Part shown: positions 1-6,871 of the stretch, in pieces | Layout: each line of letters begins with the position of its first letter | Position numbering within the stretch: the stretch's first letter is position 1 | Origin: Thermotogae bacterium | GTDB taxonomy: Bacteria; Thermotogota; Thermotogae; UBA12178 | Assembly: GCA_021161835.1 (NCBI GenBank) | Contig: JAGGZV010000045.1 | Span: 1-34,574 of the forward strand | Direction: 5' to 3' | Length of the DNA: 34,574 bases | The notes under the pieces: model-generated | The model's input: only the letters and a program-made list of their open reading frames with translations | The model's database searches: none | What the model was told of the DNA's origin: nothing | Position numbers and translations under genes: made by a program

Positions 1-365
1 GTTTCGATGCCGTATATTCTGTAACAGCTCTCGAGTTCTTCGAATCACCATCTGAAGCAGTGAAGGAAATGAAGCGCGTGGCAAAAAAAGGTGGTTGGAT
101 ACTGCTTGCCACCATAAACAGGGAAAGTCCCTGGGGAAGGCTCTATATAAAAGAAGGACAGGAAGGCCATCCGGTATTTGCCCATGCCAGATTTTACACT
201 CTTGAGGAAGTCATCTCACTGATGCCCAAACATTACGCTAAATCTGATGGATGTCTTCACATTCCTCCAGACGCAAGCGAGGAAATGTTCTGTATGGAAA
301 TTGAGAGAGAATACAAACGTCTAAATCCTCCAGGCTTCATTGCCGTCCTCTTCAGAGTCAGGTGA
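1..365 (+). CDS. Class I SAM-dependent methyltransferase, C-terminal part (5' truncated by window edge)
   Basis: The open frame runs into the window from the left edge (codons in phase from base 3) and stops with TGA at 363-365. The first visible residues, FDAVYSVTALEFFE followed by SPSEAVKEMKRVAKKGGWILLATI, match the second half of a Methyltransf_11-type Rossmann fold: the acidic end of strand 4, the helix with conserved hydrophobics, and the KKGG turn into strand 5. The SAM-binding GxGxG region must lie upstream, outside the window. The substrate cannot be told; small molecules or quinone-like lipids are usual for this family. An internal GTG at 60 could be mistaken for a start, but the methyltransferase motif begins before it, so the window holds a fragment of a longer gene. 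Confidence 0.75.
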   Translation, partial: FDAVYSVTALEFFESPSEAVKEMKRVAKKGGWILLATINRESPWGRLYIKEGQEGHPVFAHARFYTLEEVISLMPKHYAKSDGCLHIPPDASEEMFCMEIEREYKRLNPPGFIAVLFRVR

Positions 366-443
366 TTTTTCTCCGCCCGAGAATGTTCGAATATAAGGTA
401 AAATAAGATGAATATAACAATTCGAGGAGGTGTCGAGTGCAAC

Positions 444-989
444 ATGAAAAAATGCGGAGTTTTTGTTATTATTCTTATGACTTCCATCACGCTGGCATTT
501 ATCCCGGGGATGGATAAAAGATATCATGGAGGAGAAACCTGGTTTTTTCCAGGACCAGGTGTTACAGCAGAGGGAATGGAAGGATTTTATGAAGAAGGGT
601 TTCAGCTTTACCATTATAAACCGCTGGACATCCATATCGATGTTTTCTTTGGGCCAACTGTCAATATTGGATACGCACAATCAACAGATATTAGCGGTTG
701 GGGAGTTGGATATGGATTCAACATCAGTATAATGCTGTATAAGGGAGAAGGGATGAAAGATCTGCTTGGATATGAGATTTATCCGGCATTTTCCATAGAT
801 ATCAATTTCTACTGGAATGCGGCGGGTGTACAAGTGTATGGAATCGATGCAGGTACCCAAACCGGTGGGATTAACGTGGATTACGGGATAATCGTTCTGA
901 CAACCAAACCGGAATCTGGCAAAAGCTGTGTTTCCACATACTTCCGGCTTTGTCCATTGACACTGGGAGTGCGGATCATAGAATTCTAA
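444..989 (+). CDS. Small secreted protein of unknown function
   Basis: I do not recognise the family. The frame is open from an ATG at 408, but the ATG at 444 fits better: it follows GAGGAGGT at 424-431 and starts directly with a signal peptide, MKKCGVFVIILMTSITLAF (charged n-region, hydrophobic core, probable cleavage near residue 19). The mature part of about 160 residues is rich in Gly, Tyr, Phe and Trp with alternating polar/hydrophobic stretches (for example GWGVGYGFNISIML). That is reminiscent of a small beta-barrel or outer-sheath-associated protein, but this is only composition-based inference. A possible -10 (TAAAAT, 399-404) lies upstream with no good -35. The next gene, degV, starts 28 bases downstream and may be co-transcribed. 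Confidence 0.6.
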   Translation: MKKCGVFVIILMTSITLAFIPGMDKRYHGGETWFFPGPGVTAEGMEGFYEEGFQLYHYKPLDIHIDVFFGPTVNIGYAQSTDISGWGVGYGFNISIMLYKGEGMKDLLGYEIYPAFSIDINFYWNAAGVQVYGIDAGTQTGGINVDYGIIVLTTKPESGKSCVSTYFRLCPLTLGVRIIEF

Positions 990-1017
990 ATGATCGAACT
1001 GGAAAGAGAGGGGGCAT

Positions 1018-1833
1018 ATGAAGATAGCAATAGTTGTAGATAGCACCATGGATCTATCAGATGAGCTCAGAAACAGTGTTTTTGTGGTTCCCCTGAAAGT
1101 TGAATTGGCCGGGGAAGTTTTCAAAGATGGTGAGAGAAACATAGAAGAGATACTTCAAACCATGAAAGAGAAGAATATCTTCGCGAAAACAAGTCAGCCC
1201 TCTCCTATAGATTTCGAGATAGTATACAAGCAAGCTCTTGAGAATCATGATTTCGTTGTATCCATCCATATTTCGGAGAAACTGAGTGGAACGATTGGAA
1301 GTGCAAGAATAGCAGCCCAGAAATTCGAAAATAGAATATTCATCTTCGATACCAACGCTGCTACGATAGTAGCAGATGAATATGTTAGAAAGGTTTTGGA
1401 AATGAAAGATGCCTTCCCCGAAGAAATAATTGGAGAACTCAGGAAACTCAGAAACAACATGAAACTCTATCTCACCGTCGGAAACCTTGAATTTTTGAAA
1501 AGAAGCGGCAGACTGAAGGGAATCGAAGCCTTGATCGGCTCGATATTAAAATTGAGGCCTGTGATCGAAGTACATGAAGGAGCACTCAGAACCAGGAAAA
1601 TAACCAGAGGAGATAGAGGCCCTCTGAGATTCATGAAAGAGGCGATCGAGAGAGCAAAAGGGAGGATCATCGTGGGTCACATTATGGCTCCCGAAAAAAG
1701 CAGGCAACTCCTGGATTTCGCAACGTCTCTTGGAAAACCTGTGAGAGAAGTGTCTGTGCGCTCTGCAGCCCTTTCCGTTCATCTTGGGCCAGGGAGTTAC
1801 GGCGTGGCTATATTCGAGGACAGTTCAGATTGA
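1018..1833 (+). CDS. DegV family fatty-acid-binding protein
   Basis: At 271 residues the protein has the usual DegV length. Family landmarks are visible in order: VVDSTMDL near the N-terminus, KTSQPSP near residue 60, the SGTIGSAR loop near 90, the FLKRSGRL segment near 160 and HLGPGSYGVAIF at the C-terminus. DegV/FakB proteins bind a fatty acid between two alpha/beta domains, and in Firmicutes they present it to the kinase FakA. No FakA (Dak-like) kinase is visible in this window. The start is ATG behind a GAGAGGGGG site. A HAD phosphatase gene follows after 16 bases, so the two are probably co-transcribed. A second, more typical DegV lies at 7832-8698. Confidence 0.88.
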   Translation: MKIAIVVDSTMDLSDELRNSVFVVPLKVELAGEVFKDGERNIEEILQTMKEKNIFAKTSQPSPIDFEIVYKQALENHDFVVSIHISEKLSGTIGSARIAAQKFENRIFIFDTNAATIVADEYVRKVLEMKDAFPEEIIGELRKLRNNMKLYLTVGNLEFLKRSGRLKGIEALIGSILKLRPVIEVHEGALRTRKITRGDRGPLRFMKEAIERAKGRIIVGHIMAPEKSRQLLDFATSLGKPVREVSVRSAALSVHLGPGSYGVAIFEDSSD

Positions 1834-1849
1834 AAAGGGAGTGTTCAGA

Positions 1850-2467
1850 TTGCACATATTCCTTGACTACGATGGTACACTGGTTAAAACTAAAGAGAGA
1901 GATTTTACAACCATGTACTTTTCCAAACTTGCCAATAAGATGAACGGAGATCCAGACCATGTTGCAAAACTCATTATGGGAATAGTGATGGATATAACCA
2001 GATCATCGGACGGTACCAAAACCATATACGAACAGTTTCTGGAGCTGCTCGAATCCAGAACGCACAAATCCAGGGATTTCTGGATAAGTTTTTTTACAGA
2101 TTTCTACACTGGCGAGTTCGCTGAGTTGGGGAGGTTTGTAACACCTAATAGAGAACTCATAGATTTTGTCAGGAATAAAAATGCCAAACTGGTGTACGCA
2201 TCGAACTCGGTGTTCCCCAGGATCGCCGTGGAACAACGTATGAAGTTCATAGGCATGGATTGGAACGAATTCGAATACGTTGTACACATGGAAAATTCAC
2301 ACTACGTCAAACCTGATCCGCGATTTTTTGAAGAGATTATTCTTAAACTTGGAACATCACCAGAAAATTGTGTGATGATAGGAGATTCGGAAATCGATAA
2401 AGCATGCGAGAAAATCGGTATACGATTCGTACACGTTGAAGAAAAAGAAAAATGGATGAAGTTGTGA
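1850..2467 (+). CDS. HAD superfamily hydrolase (phosphatase-like)
   Basis: The protein has about 205 residues. HAD motifs are complete: motif I DYDGTL (nucleophile D6, acid D8), motif II Ser in VYASNS, motif III Lys in HYVKPDPRFF, and motif IV GDSEIDKACEKIG. A helical cap lies between motifs I and II, as in phosphoglycolate-phosphatase-like or beta-phosphoglucomutase-like members; the substrate is not predictable. The frame is open back to an ATG at 1784, but that start would overlap degV by 50 bases and put 22 extra residues before the DxDGT strand. TTG at 1850 is preferred because AGGGAG lies 8 bases upstream and the protein then starts right at strand 1. Confidence 0.83.
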   Translation: MHIFLDYDGTLVKTKERDFTTMYFSKLANKMNGDPDHVAKLIMGIVMDITRSSDGTKTIYEQFLELLESRTHKSRDFWISFFTDFYTGEFAELGRFVTPNRELIDFVRNKNAKLVYASNSVFPRIAVEQRMKFIGMDWNEFEYVVHMENSHYVKPDPRFFEEIILKLGTSPENCVMIGDSEIDKACEKIGIRFVHVEEKEKWMKL

Positions 2468-2483
2468 ATCGCGAGATGTTCAA

Positions 2484-2879
2484 TTAATATTCCTCATCCT
2501 CAACGTGATTATCCGTTTCATCCTCCAGTTTCTTTCTATGTTCCACAGCTGATAGTTCCTCGAATATTTTGTCGAGTCTTTCTCTGTCTTCCGTCTCGAG
2601 GATTTCAACTATCGCACAGTCCCTAGTAACGAACCATACTTTGCAATATATGTAATCGTCGAACGTATCGTATATCCTGCCGGCACTGTACGTTCCCTTG
2701 GCCACCGTATGCACGCTGTTGGCCACATACCCTACCGGTCCTATACCCGGGTATTCAACTCTTATGGCTTCCGCATCCCTTAAATTTTCAGGTTCTTTAA
2801 CCAGCTTCAGGATCTGGCCAGGTTTCAGTATTTCAATACCATGGAATTTGAAGGTTGCAGTTACGGTAATGAACTTCAT
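2484..2879 (-). CDS. Stand-alone HIRAN domain protein
   Basis: This 131-residue protein is transcribed convergently with the HAD gene, with a gap of only 16 bases. Residues about 5-95 fit the HIRAN fold: an opening beta strand, KPGQILKLVKEPENLRDAEAIRV (the G-x-x-L-x-L-x-x-E-P-x-N-x-x-D-x-x-A-I-x-V signature) and the following GPVGYVANS. HIRAN domains, known from HLTF/Rad5 helicases, bind DNA, in HLTF the 3'-OH end of single strands. Here no helicase is attached; instead there is a charged tail ending in an acidic stretch (VEDEEY). The ATG at 2879-2877 is preceded on the minus strand by GGAAAGGATG, a weak ribosome site. Role unknown. Confidence 0.72.
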   Translation of the reverse strand: MKFITVTATFKFHGIEILKPGQILKLVKEPENLRDAEAIRVEYPGIGPVGYVANSVHTVAKGTYSAGRIYDTFDDYIYCKVWFVTRDCAIVEILETEDRERLDKIFEELSAVEHRKKLEDETDNHVEDEEY

Positions 2880-3075
2880 CTACCCACATCCTTTCCGTAT
2901 CAAATTCTAATATAATTTTGCCACAATAAAGTGCCGTAACGTATTATTATGGAGAACCAGGAGAAAGTCTCACGTGAATCAAACGTATTTGAAGTATCCA
3001 AAAGCTTCCTTTTCGCCTGTATTCGTTTATAATAAAAATGTGAGGTGATGTTTTCTGGAGAGAAGCCGTGATTGG

Positions 3076-3447
3076 ATGTATGAAGCAGAGGGCGATCTTA
3101 TACACGCGGAAAAGGATCTTGAAAATGGTTTCTATAACTGGGCTTGCTTTTCTGCACAGCAAGCCGCGGAAAAGGCTATTAAAGCTGTCTTTCAGAAGAT
3201 GAGCCTGGTGGTGTGGGGACATTCGATAGCAGATCTTCTCTCTGAACTTTCGGAAAAGGTCGAAGTACCGGAGAAACTTGTAGAGCATGCATATGAGCTC
3301 GACAGGGTTTACATAACAGCAAGGTATCCCGATGCGCTTCCTTCCGGTTCACCAAGGGAACGGTTTTCAAGGACAGAAGCTGAAAGGATGATCTCTTATG
3401 CCAGAGAAATCATCGAGTTCTGTAAGGGTATTCTATCCGAAATATGA
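3076..3447 (+). CDS. HEPN domain protein (PF05168-type), partner of MNT nucleotidyltransferase
   Basis: The 123-residue all-helical HEPN protein shows AEGDLIHAEKDLENGFYNWACFSAQQAAEKAIKAV, GHSIADLL, and the C-terminal half-motif RVYITARYPDA with the following RTEAERMISYAREIIEF helix. This is the PF05168 class found next to MNT-type nucleotidyltransferases, not the HepT (DUF86) class at 22626. The frame continues upstream of the ATG, and homologs usually begin with an RSxDW motif. The codons before the ATG read LERSRDW from a CTG at 3055, which sits 5 bases behind GAGGTGAT, so the real start may be that CTG. A TATAAT (3028-3033) could be its -10. The MNT gene overlaps the 3' end by 50 bases, implying translational coupling. 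Confidence 0.8.
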   Translation: MYEAEGDLIHAEKDLENGFYNWACFSAQQAAEKAIKAVFQKMSLVVWGHSIADLLSELSEKVEVPEKLVEHAYELDRVYITARYPDALPSGSPRERFSRTEAERMISYAREIIEFCKGILSEI

Positions 3448-3742
3448 AAGAGAGCAGCTTATAAAACTTTTAAAAGAGAGAGTAAAAGCTTTAAAGAAAA
3501 AAATGCCACTTGTGAAAGTGGTGCTTTTTGGGTCCTATGCAAGGGGAAATTACGATGCCTTCAGTGATGTTGATATCCTCGTAATATACAGAGACCCAAA
3601 AGATTCCCAGGACTATAAGAAAGTGCGAAAGACGCTAAACCTTCCAGGAATAGAAGTCCATGTTTATACGGAGTCAGAATACAGGGATCTCAAAGAGATC
3701 ATAGACCGCATGATTTCCGGAGGAGTGGAACTTCTGGAATAG
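3398..3742 (+). CDS. Minimal nucleotidyltransferase (MNT) domain protein
   Basis: The protein has 114 residues. The polymerase-beta nucleotidyltransferase motif is intact: G45-S46 then ten residues then D57-V-D59 (GSYARGNYDAFSDVDILV), followed by a short strand with IEVHVYTESEY that could carry the third acidic residue. Proteins of this kind form toxin-antitoxin pairs with HEPN partners; in the characterised MntA/HepT system the nucleotidyltransferase silences the HEPN RNase by adding AMP. Whether this pair works that way is inference. The ATG at 3398 lies inside the HEPN gene, 50 bases before its stop, and has AAAGGATGAT in front. No alternative ATG, GTG or TTG is seen nearer the conserved core. 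Confidence 0.83.
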   Translation: MPEKSSSSVRVFYPKYEREQLIKLLKERVKALKKKMPLVKVVLFGSYARGNYDAFSDVDILVIYRDPKDSQDYKKVRKTLNLPGIEVHVYTESEYRDLKEIIDRMISGGVELLE

Positions 3743-3780
3743 GAAAATTAAAAGATTTTCATGTCCATTTGCCCTGGAGC

Positions 3781-3809
3781 TTGACAATTGCAGATAAAAG
3801 TGGTATATT
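3781..3809 (+). promoter_or_regulatory. Sigma-70 type promoter of the aspartokinase/homocysteine operon
   Basis: TTGACA (3781-3786) and TATATT (3804-3809) are separated by exactly 17 bases. Transcription would start near 3816, about 22 bases before the leader ORF. It is one of the best promoter matches in the window. Confidence 0.8.
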
Positions 3810-3837
3810 TTTCGAAACTTCGATCTGGAGGAAGATC

Positions 3838-3948
3838 ATGGGCAAGAGCGGGATTTTCAAAAGGTGTGAAGTTGAGTATATCTGTATGATGAATACCATG
3901 ATGATGCGAATGATGGGCCGGCGCCGACCATTTGAACGCCGGTGTTAG
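3838..3948 (+). CDS. Methionine-rich leader peptide (36 aa) of a transcription attenuator
   Basis: The ORF starts with ATG behind GGAGGA (3827-3832) and ends at TAG 3946-3948. Codons 17-26 read M-M-N-T-M-M-M-R-M-M: seven methionine codons in ten, at 3886-3915. The only non-Met residues in the run besides Arg are Asn and Thr, both, like Met, from the aspartate family. The tail is Arg-rich because it overlaps the GC-rich arm of the antiterminator hairpin. The peptide has no recognisable domain. Its position between a consensus promoter and an intrinsic terminator, ahead of aspartokinase and homocysteine-biosynthesis genes, is the layout of trp/his/thr leader peptides. Regulation by charged Met-tRNA is inferred, not shown. 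Confidence 0.83.
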   Translation: MGKSGIFKRCEVEYICMMNTMMMRMMGRRRPFERRC

Positions 3949-3983
3949 CACGTGGGTAAAGTGCAGGTGTTCAAATGGTCGGC
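3917..3983 (+). promoter_or_regulatory. Attenuator: pre-emptor and antiterminator pairings
   Basis: Two alternative pairings share one strand. Antiterminator: 3923-3937 (GCCGACCATTTGAAC) is an exact reverse complement of 3969-3983, and the helix extends to 3940/3966 with one G-U pair, giving 18 bp. Pre-emptor (1:2) hairpin: 3917-3923 with 3937-3943, built on CCGGCG/CGCCGG. The 3' arm of the antiterminator includes 3977-3983, the first part of the terminator stem, so antiterminator and terminator exclude each other. A ribosome stalled in the Met run up to about codon 23 would leave 3923-3940 free and favour read-through. A ribosome reaching the TAG at 3946 would cover it and allow termination. 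Confidence 0.8.
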
Positions 3984-4006
3984 TGAAAATCAGCCGACCT
4001 TTTTTT
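3977..4006 (+). terminator. Intrinsic terminator of the methionine attenuator
   Basis: GGTCGGCTGA (3977-3986), loop AAA, TCAGCCGACC (3990-3999), then seven T (4000-4006): a perfect 10-bp stem. It lies 22 bases before the aspartokinase start, so termination here would switch off the operon. Confidence 0.9.
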
Positions 4007-4028
4007 ATGTATAAGGGGGTGAAAGGGA

Positions 4029-5411
4029 ATGAGGGTTGTAAAGTTTGGAGGTTCGTGTTTGAAGGAACCTGGAGATTTGAGAAAGGTGATCGAAATAATC
4101 GAAAAATATGAGAAACCATTGATTGTCGTGGTTTCAGCTTTACACGGCGTCACTCTGGAACTCGAAAGATCTGTCGAGAATCTGAAGTTCATAGATGTCG
4201 AGATTTTTATCGAGACTCTTTTCAGAAGACACTTGAAATTACTACAGGATGTCGTTACCCCTTCTACTACAACGAGAATCGAGAGAAAACTACGTGAAAG
4301 ACTGGAGGAGTTGAAAGAAAAATATGAGCTCGCTATGGAAACATTCAGAATACTGGGGGAGATACCAGAGGAGCTATACGATGAAATTCTGAGCTATGGA
4401 GAAAGGCTGACTTCTCTACTTCTGAAGGAGCTTCTTCTGCTGAAGGGTGAAGAATGCGAAGAAGTTCTTCCTGAAAACGCAGGATTGATCACCGATGGAA
4501 CTTTTGGTAATGCCTTCGTGGATCTGATCGAATCCGCAAAACGTCTTAAAAGAAATATTCCTTCCTCGAGGATAACGATCATTCCAGGATTTTACGGAGT
4601 CTCCAGGGAAGGCCATATAACATTGCTGGGCAAGGAAGGGAGCGATTATTCTGCCGCTGCCATTGCTTACTGTGTGGATGCAGATTCCCTGGACGTGTGG
4701 AAAGACGTCCCCGGCTTCATGAGCGGAGATCCCGACATCATCGAAGAAGTGGTGTTAATTCCTCATCTAACTTACTCGGAGGCGTTAGAACTTTCCTACT
4801 TCGGTGCAAGGATTTTTCACCCTTTGACGATGGAACCATTGATGAAAAAGAGCATTCCCATCAGACTCTTCAATATAAACGAATTCTTTGGGGTTTTTGA
4901 ACCCAATACCATCATTTCCGGTGATGAGCCCATAGCCTTTCTACCTGCAAAAGGTGTAACGTTCACCGACGATATAGCCGTTGTGAAGTTTGAAGGTGGG
5001 GAAGTTGGAAGAAGACCGGGGATACTTTCGGAAATATCGGGATTCTTTGGAAAGCATGGAATTAACATAAAATTCGTTATAACCTCTCAAACTTCGATAA
5101 ACGTTATCCTGGCCAAGCAGGATTTGAAACAATGCGCAGATGTGTTGAAAGAAACAAAATTCAGCTTTGTGGAAAAGGTCACATATCTGACGAATCTTTC
5201 ACTGGTTGCAGTGGTAAGGGAAGGAATAGTAAACAATCAGAATGCTTTGATACGAATTCTTGATGCTTTGAAAAGAGTAAACGCCAGCGTCGAGATGTTG
5301 AGTGGAGGGGCAAGCGGTTCAAGCATCTACATTCTCGCTCCATCCGCAAACAGGCTTGAAGTGGTACGCAAAATACACAGAGAACTTTTTTGCACACTCT
5401 ATTCACATTGA
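4029..5411 (+). CDS. Aspartate kinase (monofunctional, ThrA/MetL-like catalytic domain)
   Basis: This 460-residue enzyme phosphorylates aspartate, the first step to aspartate semialdehyde and hence to Lys, Thr and Met. KFGGS at residues 5-9, EGSDYSAAAIAY with DVWKDVPGFMSGDPDII, and the ELSYFGARIFHP segment resemble the aspartokinase half of ThrA/MetL, but no homoserine dehydrogenase domain follows. Two ACT-like segments make up the C-terminus, about 310-370 (RPGILSEISGFFGKHGINI) and 385-455 (NNQNALIRILDALKRVNASVEM), and probably bind an amino-acid effector. ATG 4029 sits 6 bases behind AAGGGGGTGA. The gene is directly downstream of the Met attenuator and 29 bases before the homocysteine gene, pointing to a methionine-dedicated isozyme. 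Confidence 0.9.
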   Translation: MRVVKFGGSCLKEPGDLRKVIEIIEKYEKPLIVVVSALHGVTLELERSVENLKFIDVEIFIETLFRRHLKLLQDVVTPSTTTRIERKLRERLEELKEKYELAMETFRILGEIPEELYDEILSYGERLTSLLLKELLLLKGEECEEVLPENAGLITDGTFGNAFVDLIESAKRLKRNIPSSRITIIPGFYGVSREGHITLLGKEGSDYSAAAIAYCVDADSLDVWKDVPGFMSGDPDIIEEVVLIPHLTYSEALELSYFGARIFHPLTMEPLMKKSIPIRLFNINEFFGVFEPNTIISGDEPIAFLPAKGVTFTDDIAVVKFEGGEVGRRPGILSEISGFFGKHGINIKFVITSQTSINVILAKQDLKQCADVLKETKFSFVEKVTYLTNLSLVAVVREGIVNNQNALIRILDALKRVNASVEMLSGGASGSSIYILAPSANRLEVVRKIHRELFCTLYSH

Positions 5412-5440
5412 AACAAATACCGGGTGAGGAGGTGCCATAT

Positions 5441-6853
5441 ATGGCTATCAGGAAGAGTGTAGAGGAAATAAACGAGAAGATAAGGAGAGGAAAAGCTGTC
5501 GTTGTGACAGCAGAGGAAGTAGCCGAAATGGCCAAGGATTTAAGCCCAAAAGAAATAGCAGAAAGGGTGGATGTGGTTACTACAGGTACCTTCGGACCCA
5601 TGTGTTCCAGCGGCGCATTCATGAATTTCGGGCATGCGACACCGAAAATAAGGATGGAAAAAATTATACTGAACGGTGTGGAAGCACATGCAGGGCTGGC
5701 AGCGGTGGATGCATATATAGGCGCCACACAGGTTTCCGCCGAAGATCCTTCCTACGGGGGAGCACATGTGATAGAAGCTTTCATCAAAGGAGAAGATATC
5801 CTTCTTGTGGCCAGTGGTAAGGGTACTGATTGTTATCCAGGGAAGTTCATAAGAACGTTCATTAACAAGGAAACAGTAAATGAAGCTTATCTCTTTAATC
5901 CACGCAATGCTTATCAAAATTACGTTGTGGCGGTTAACACATCTGACAGAGTGATATACACCTACATGGGAAAACTGCTTCCAAACCTGGGTAACGCCAC
6001 GTATGCCACTTCTGGTGAACTCAGCCCATTGATAAACGATCCTGAACTCAGAACCATCGGTATAGGAACACGCATCTTCCTTGGAGGAACCGAAGGATAC
6101 GTTGTGTGGCAGGGCACGCAGTTCAACAGAAGTGTTGAAAAGAACGAACGTGGTATACCCATTGAAGGAGCAGCAACACTCGCGGTCATAGGAGACCTGA
6201 AAAAAATGAGCACCGAGTATATAAGGGCAGCGTACTTCACAAACTACGGTGTTACACTCTTTGTGGGAATCGGTATACCCATACCAATACTCGACGAAGA
6301 TCTCGCTTACAGGGTTAGCGTGCGCAACGAAGAGATAGACGTAGTCATAAGGGATTACGGCAGAGTGGAAAGACCGATACTCGGGAAAACCAATTTCGCA
6401 GAGCTTCTCTCAGGTGAAATCACGATCCAGGGCAAACGTGTGAAAGTATCCCCGATAACGAGTCTTTCAACGTCCAGGAAGATAGCTCAGGAGTTGAAAC
6501 GCTGGATAAAGGAAGGGAGATTCCTGCTTTCCGCACCTGTTGCAACCTTCCCGGAAGATGCCATATTCAAACCTCTTAAAGTGAGAGAAAAGCCACGCGG
6601 TGTTTACAAACCGGCTGGTGTCGCAAAAGATGTGGATGATACAAAACTCGTGCGCGTGAATGGCTTGAATTTCAACCTCGAAAAGTGCGTGTCTTGCGGT
6701 ATATGCACGGGAATATGCGACACAGGTGCCTTCTCCTTCAATGAGAACCGAAAGGTGGTATTCAATCCTGAAAAGTGTAACGGCTGCGGTATATGCGTGG
6801 ACGCCTGTCCAATAGGTGTCATATTCGAAGCTGCTGAAGAGAAAACAGCCTGA
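5441..6853 (+). CDS. Homocysteine biosynthesis protein, DUF39 (COG1900) fused to 2x[4Fe-4S] ferredoxin domain
   Basis: The protein has 470 residues. Residues 1 to about 370 are the DUF39/HcyBio domain with two conserved cysteines: C55 in TFGPMCSSGAFMNFG and C131 in GKGTDCYPG. Residues 413-460 hold two CxxCxxCxxxC clusters (C416/419/422/426 and C446/449/452/456), that is, a two-[4Fe-4S] ferredoxin. In Methanosarcina (MA1821/MA1822) such proteins are needed to build homocysteine from aspartate semialdehyde and sulfide, through a cysteine persulfide. There the ferredoxin is on a separate NIL-containing protein; here it is fused and no CBS or NIL domain is evident. ATG 5441, behind GAGGAGGT, is preferred to in-frame upstream starts that overlap the kinase. 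Confidence 0.88.
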   Translation: MAIRKSVEEINEKIRRGKAVVVTAEEVAEMAKDLSPKEIAERVDVVTTGTFGPMCSSGAFMNFGHATPKIRMEKIILNGVEAHAGLAAVDAYIGATQVSAEDPSYGGAHVIEAFIKGEDILLVASGKGTDCYPGKFIRTFINKETVNEAYLFNPRNAYQNYVVAVNTSDRVIYTYMGKLLPNLGNATYATSGELSPLINDPELRTIGIGTRIFLGGTEGYVVWQGTQFNRSVEKNERGIPIEGAATLAVIGDLKKMSTEYIRAAYFTNYGVTLFVGIGIPIPILDEDLAYRVSVRNEEIDVVIRDYGRVERPILGKTNFAELLSGEITIQGKRVKVSPITSLSTSRKIAQELKRWIKEGRFLLSAPVATFPEDAIFKPLKVREKPRGVYKPAGVAKDVDDTKLVRVNGLNFNLEKCVSCGICTGICDTGAFSFNENRKVVFNPEKCNGCGICVDACPIGVIFEAAEEKTA

Positions 6854-6871
6854 TCCGGAGGTTTGGAATAC

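Noticed and set aside
1784-1849. N-terminal extension of the HAD phosphatase
   Set aside because: It would overlap degV by 50 bases and place non-family residues before the first strand; the TTG at 1850 has a proper ribosome site.
3810-4028. T-box or SAM riboswitch ahead of aspartokinase
   Set aside because: No T-box consensus and no SAM-riboswitch core were seen; the space is taken by a translated Met-rich leader and attenuator pairings that explain it fully.
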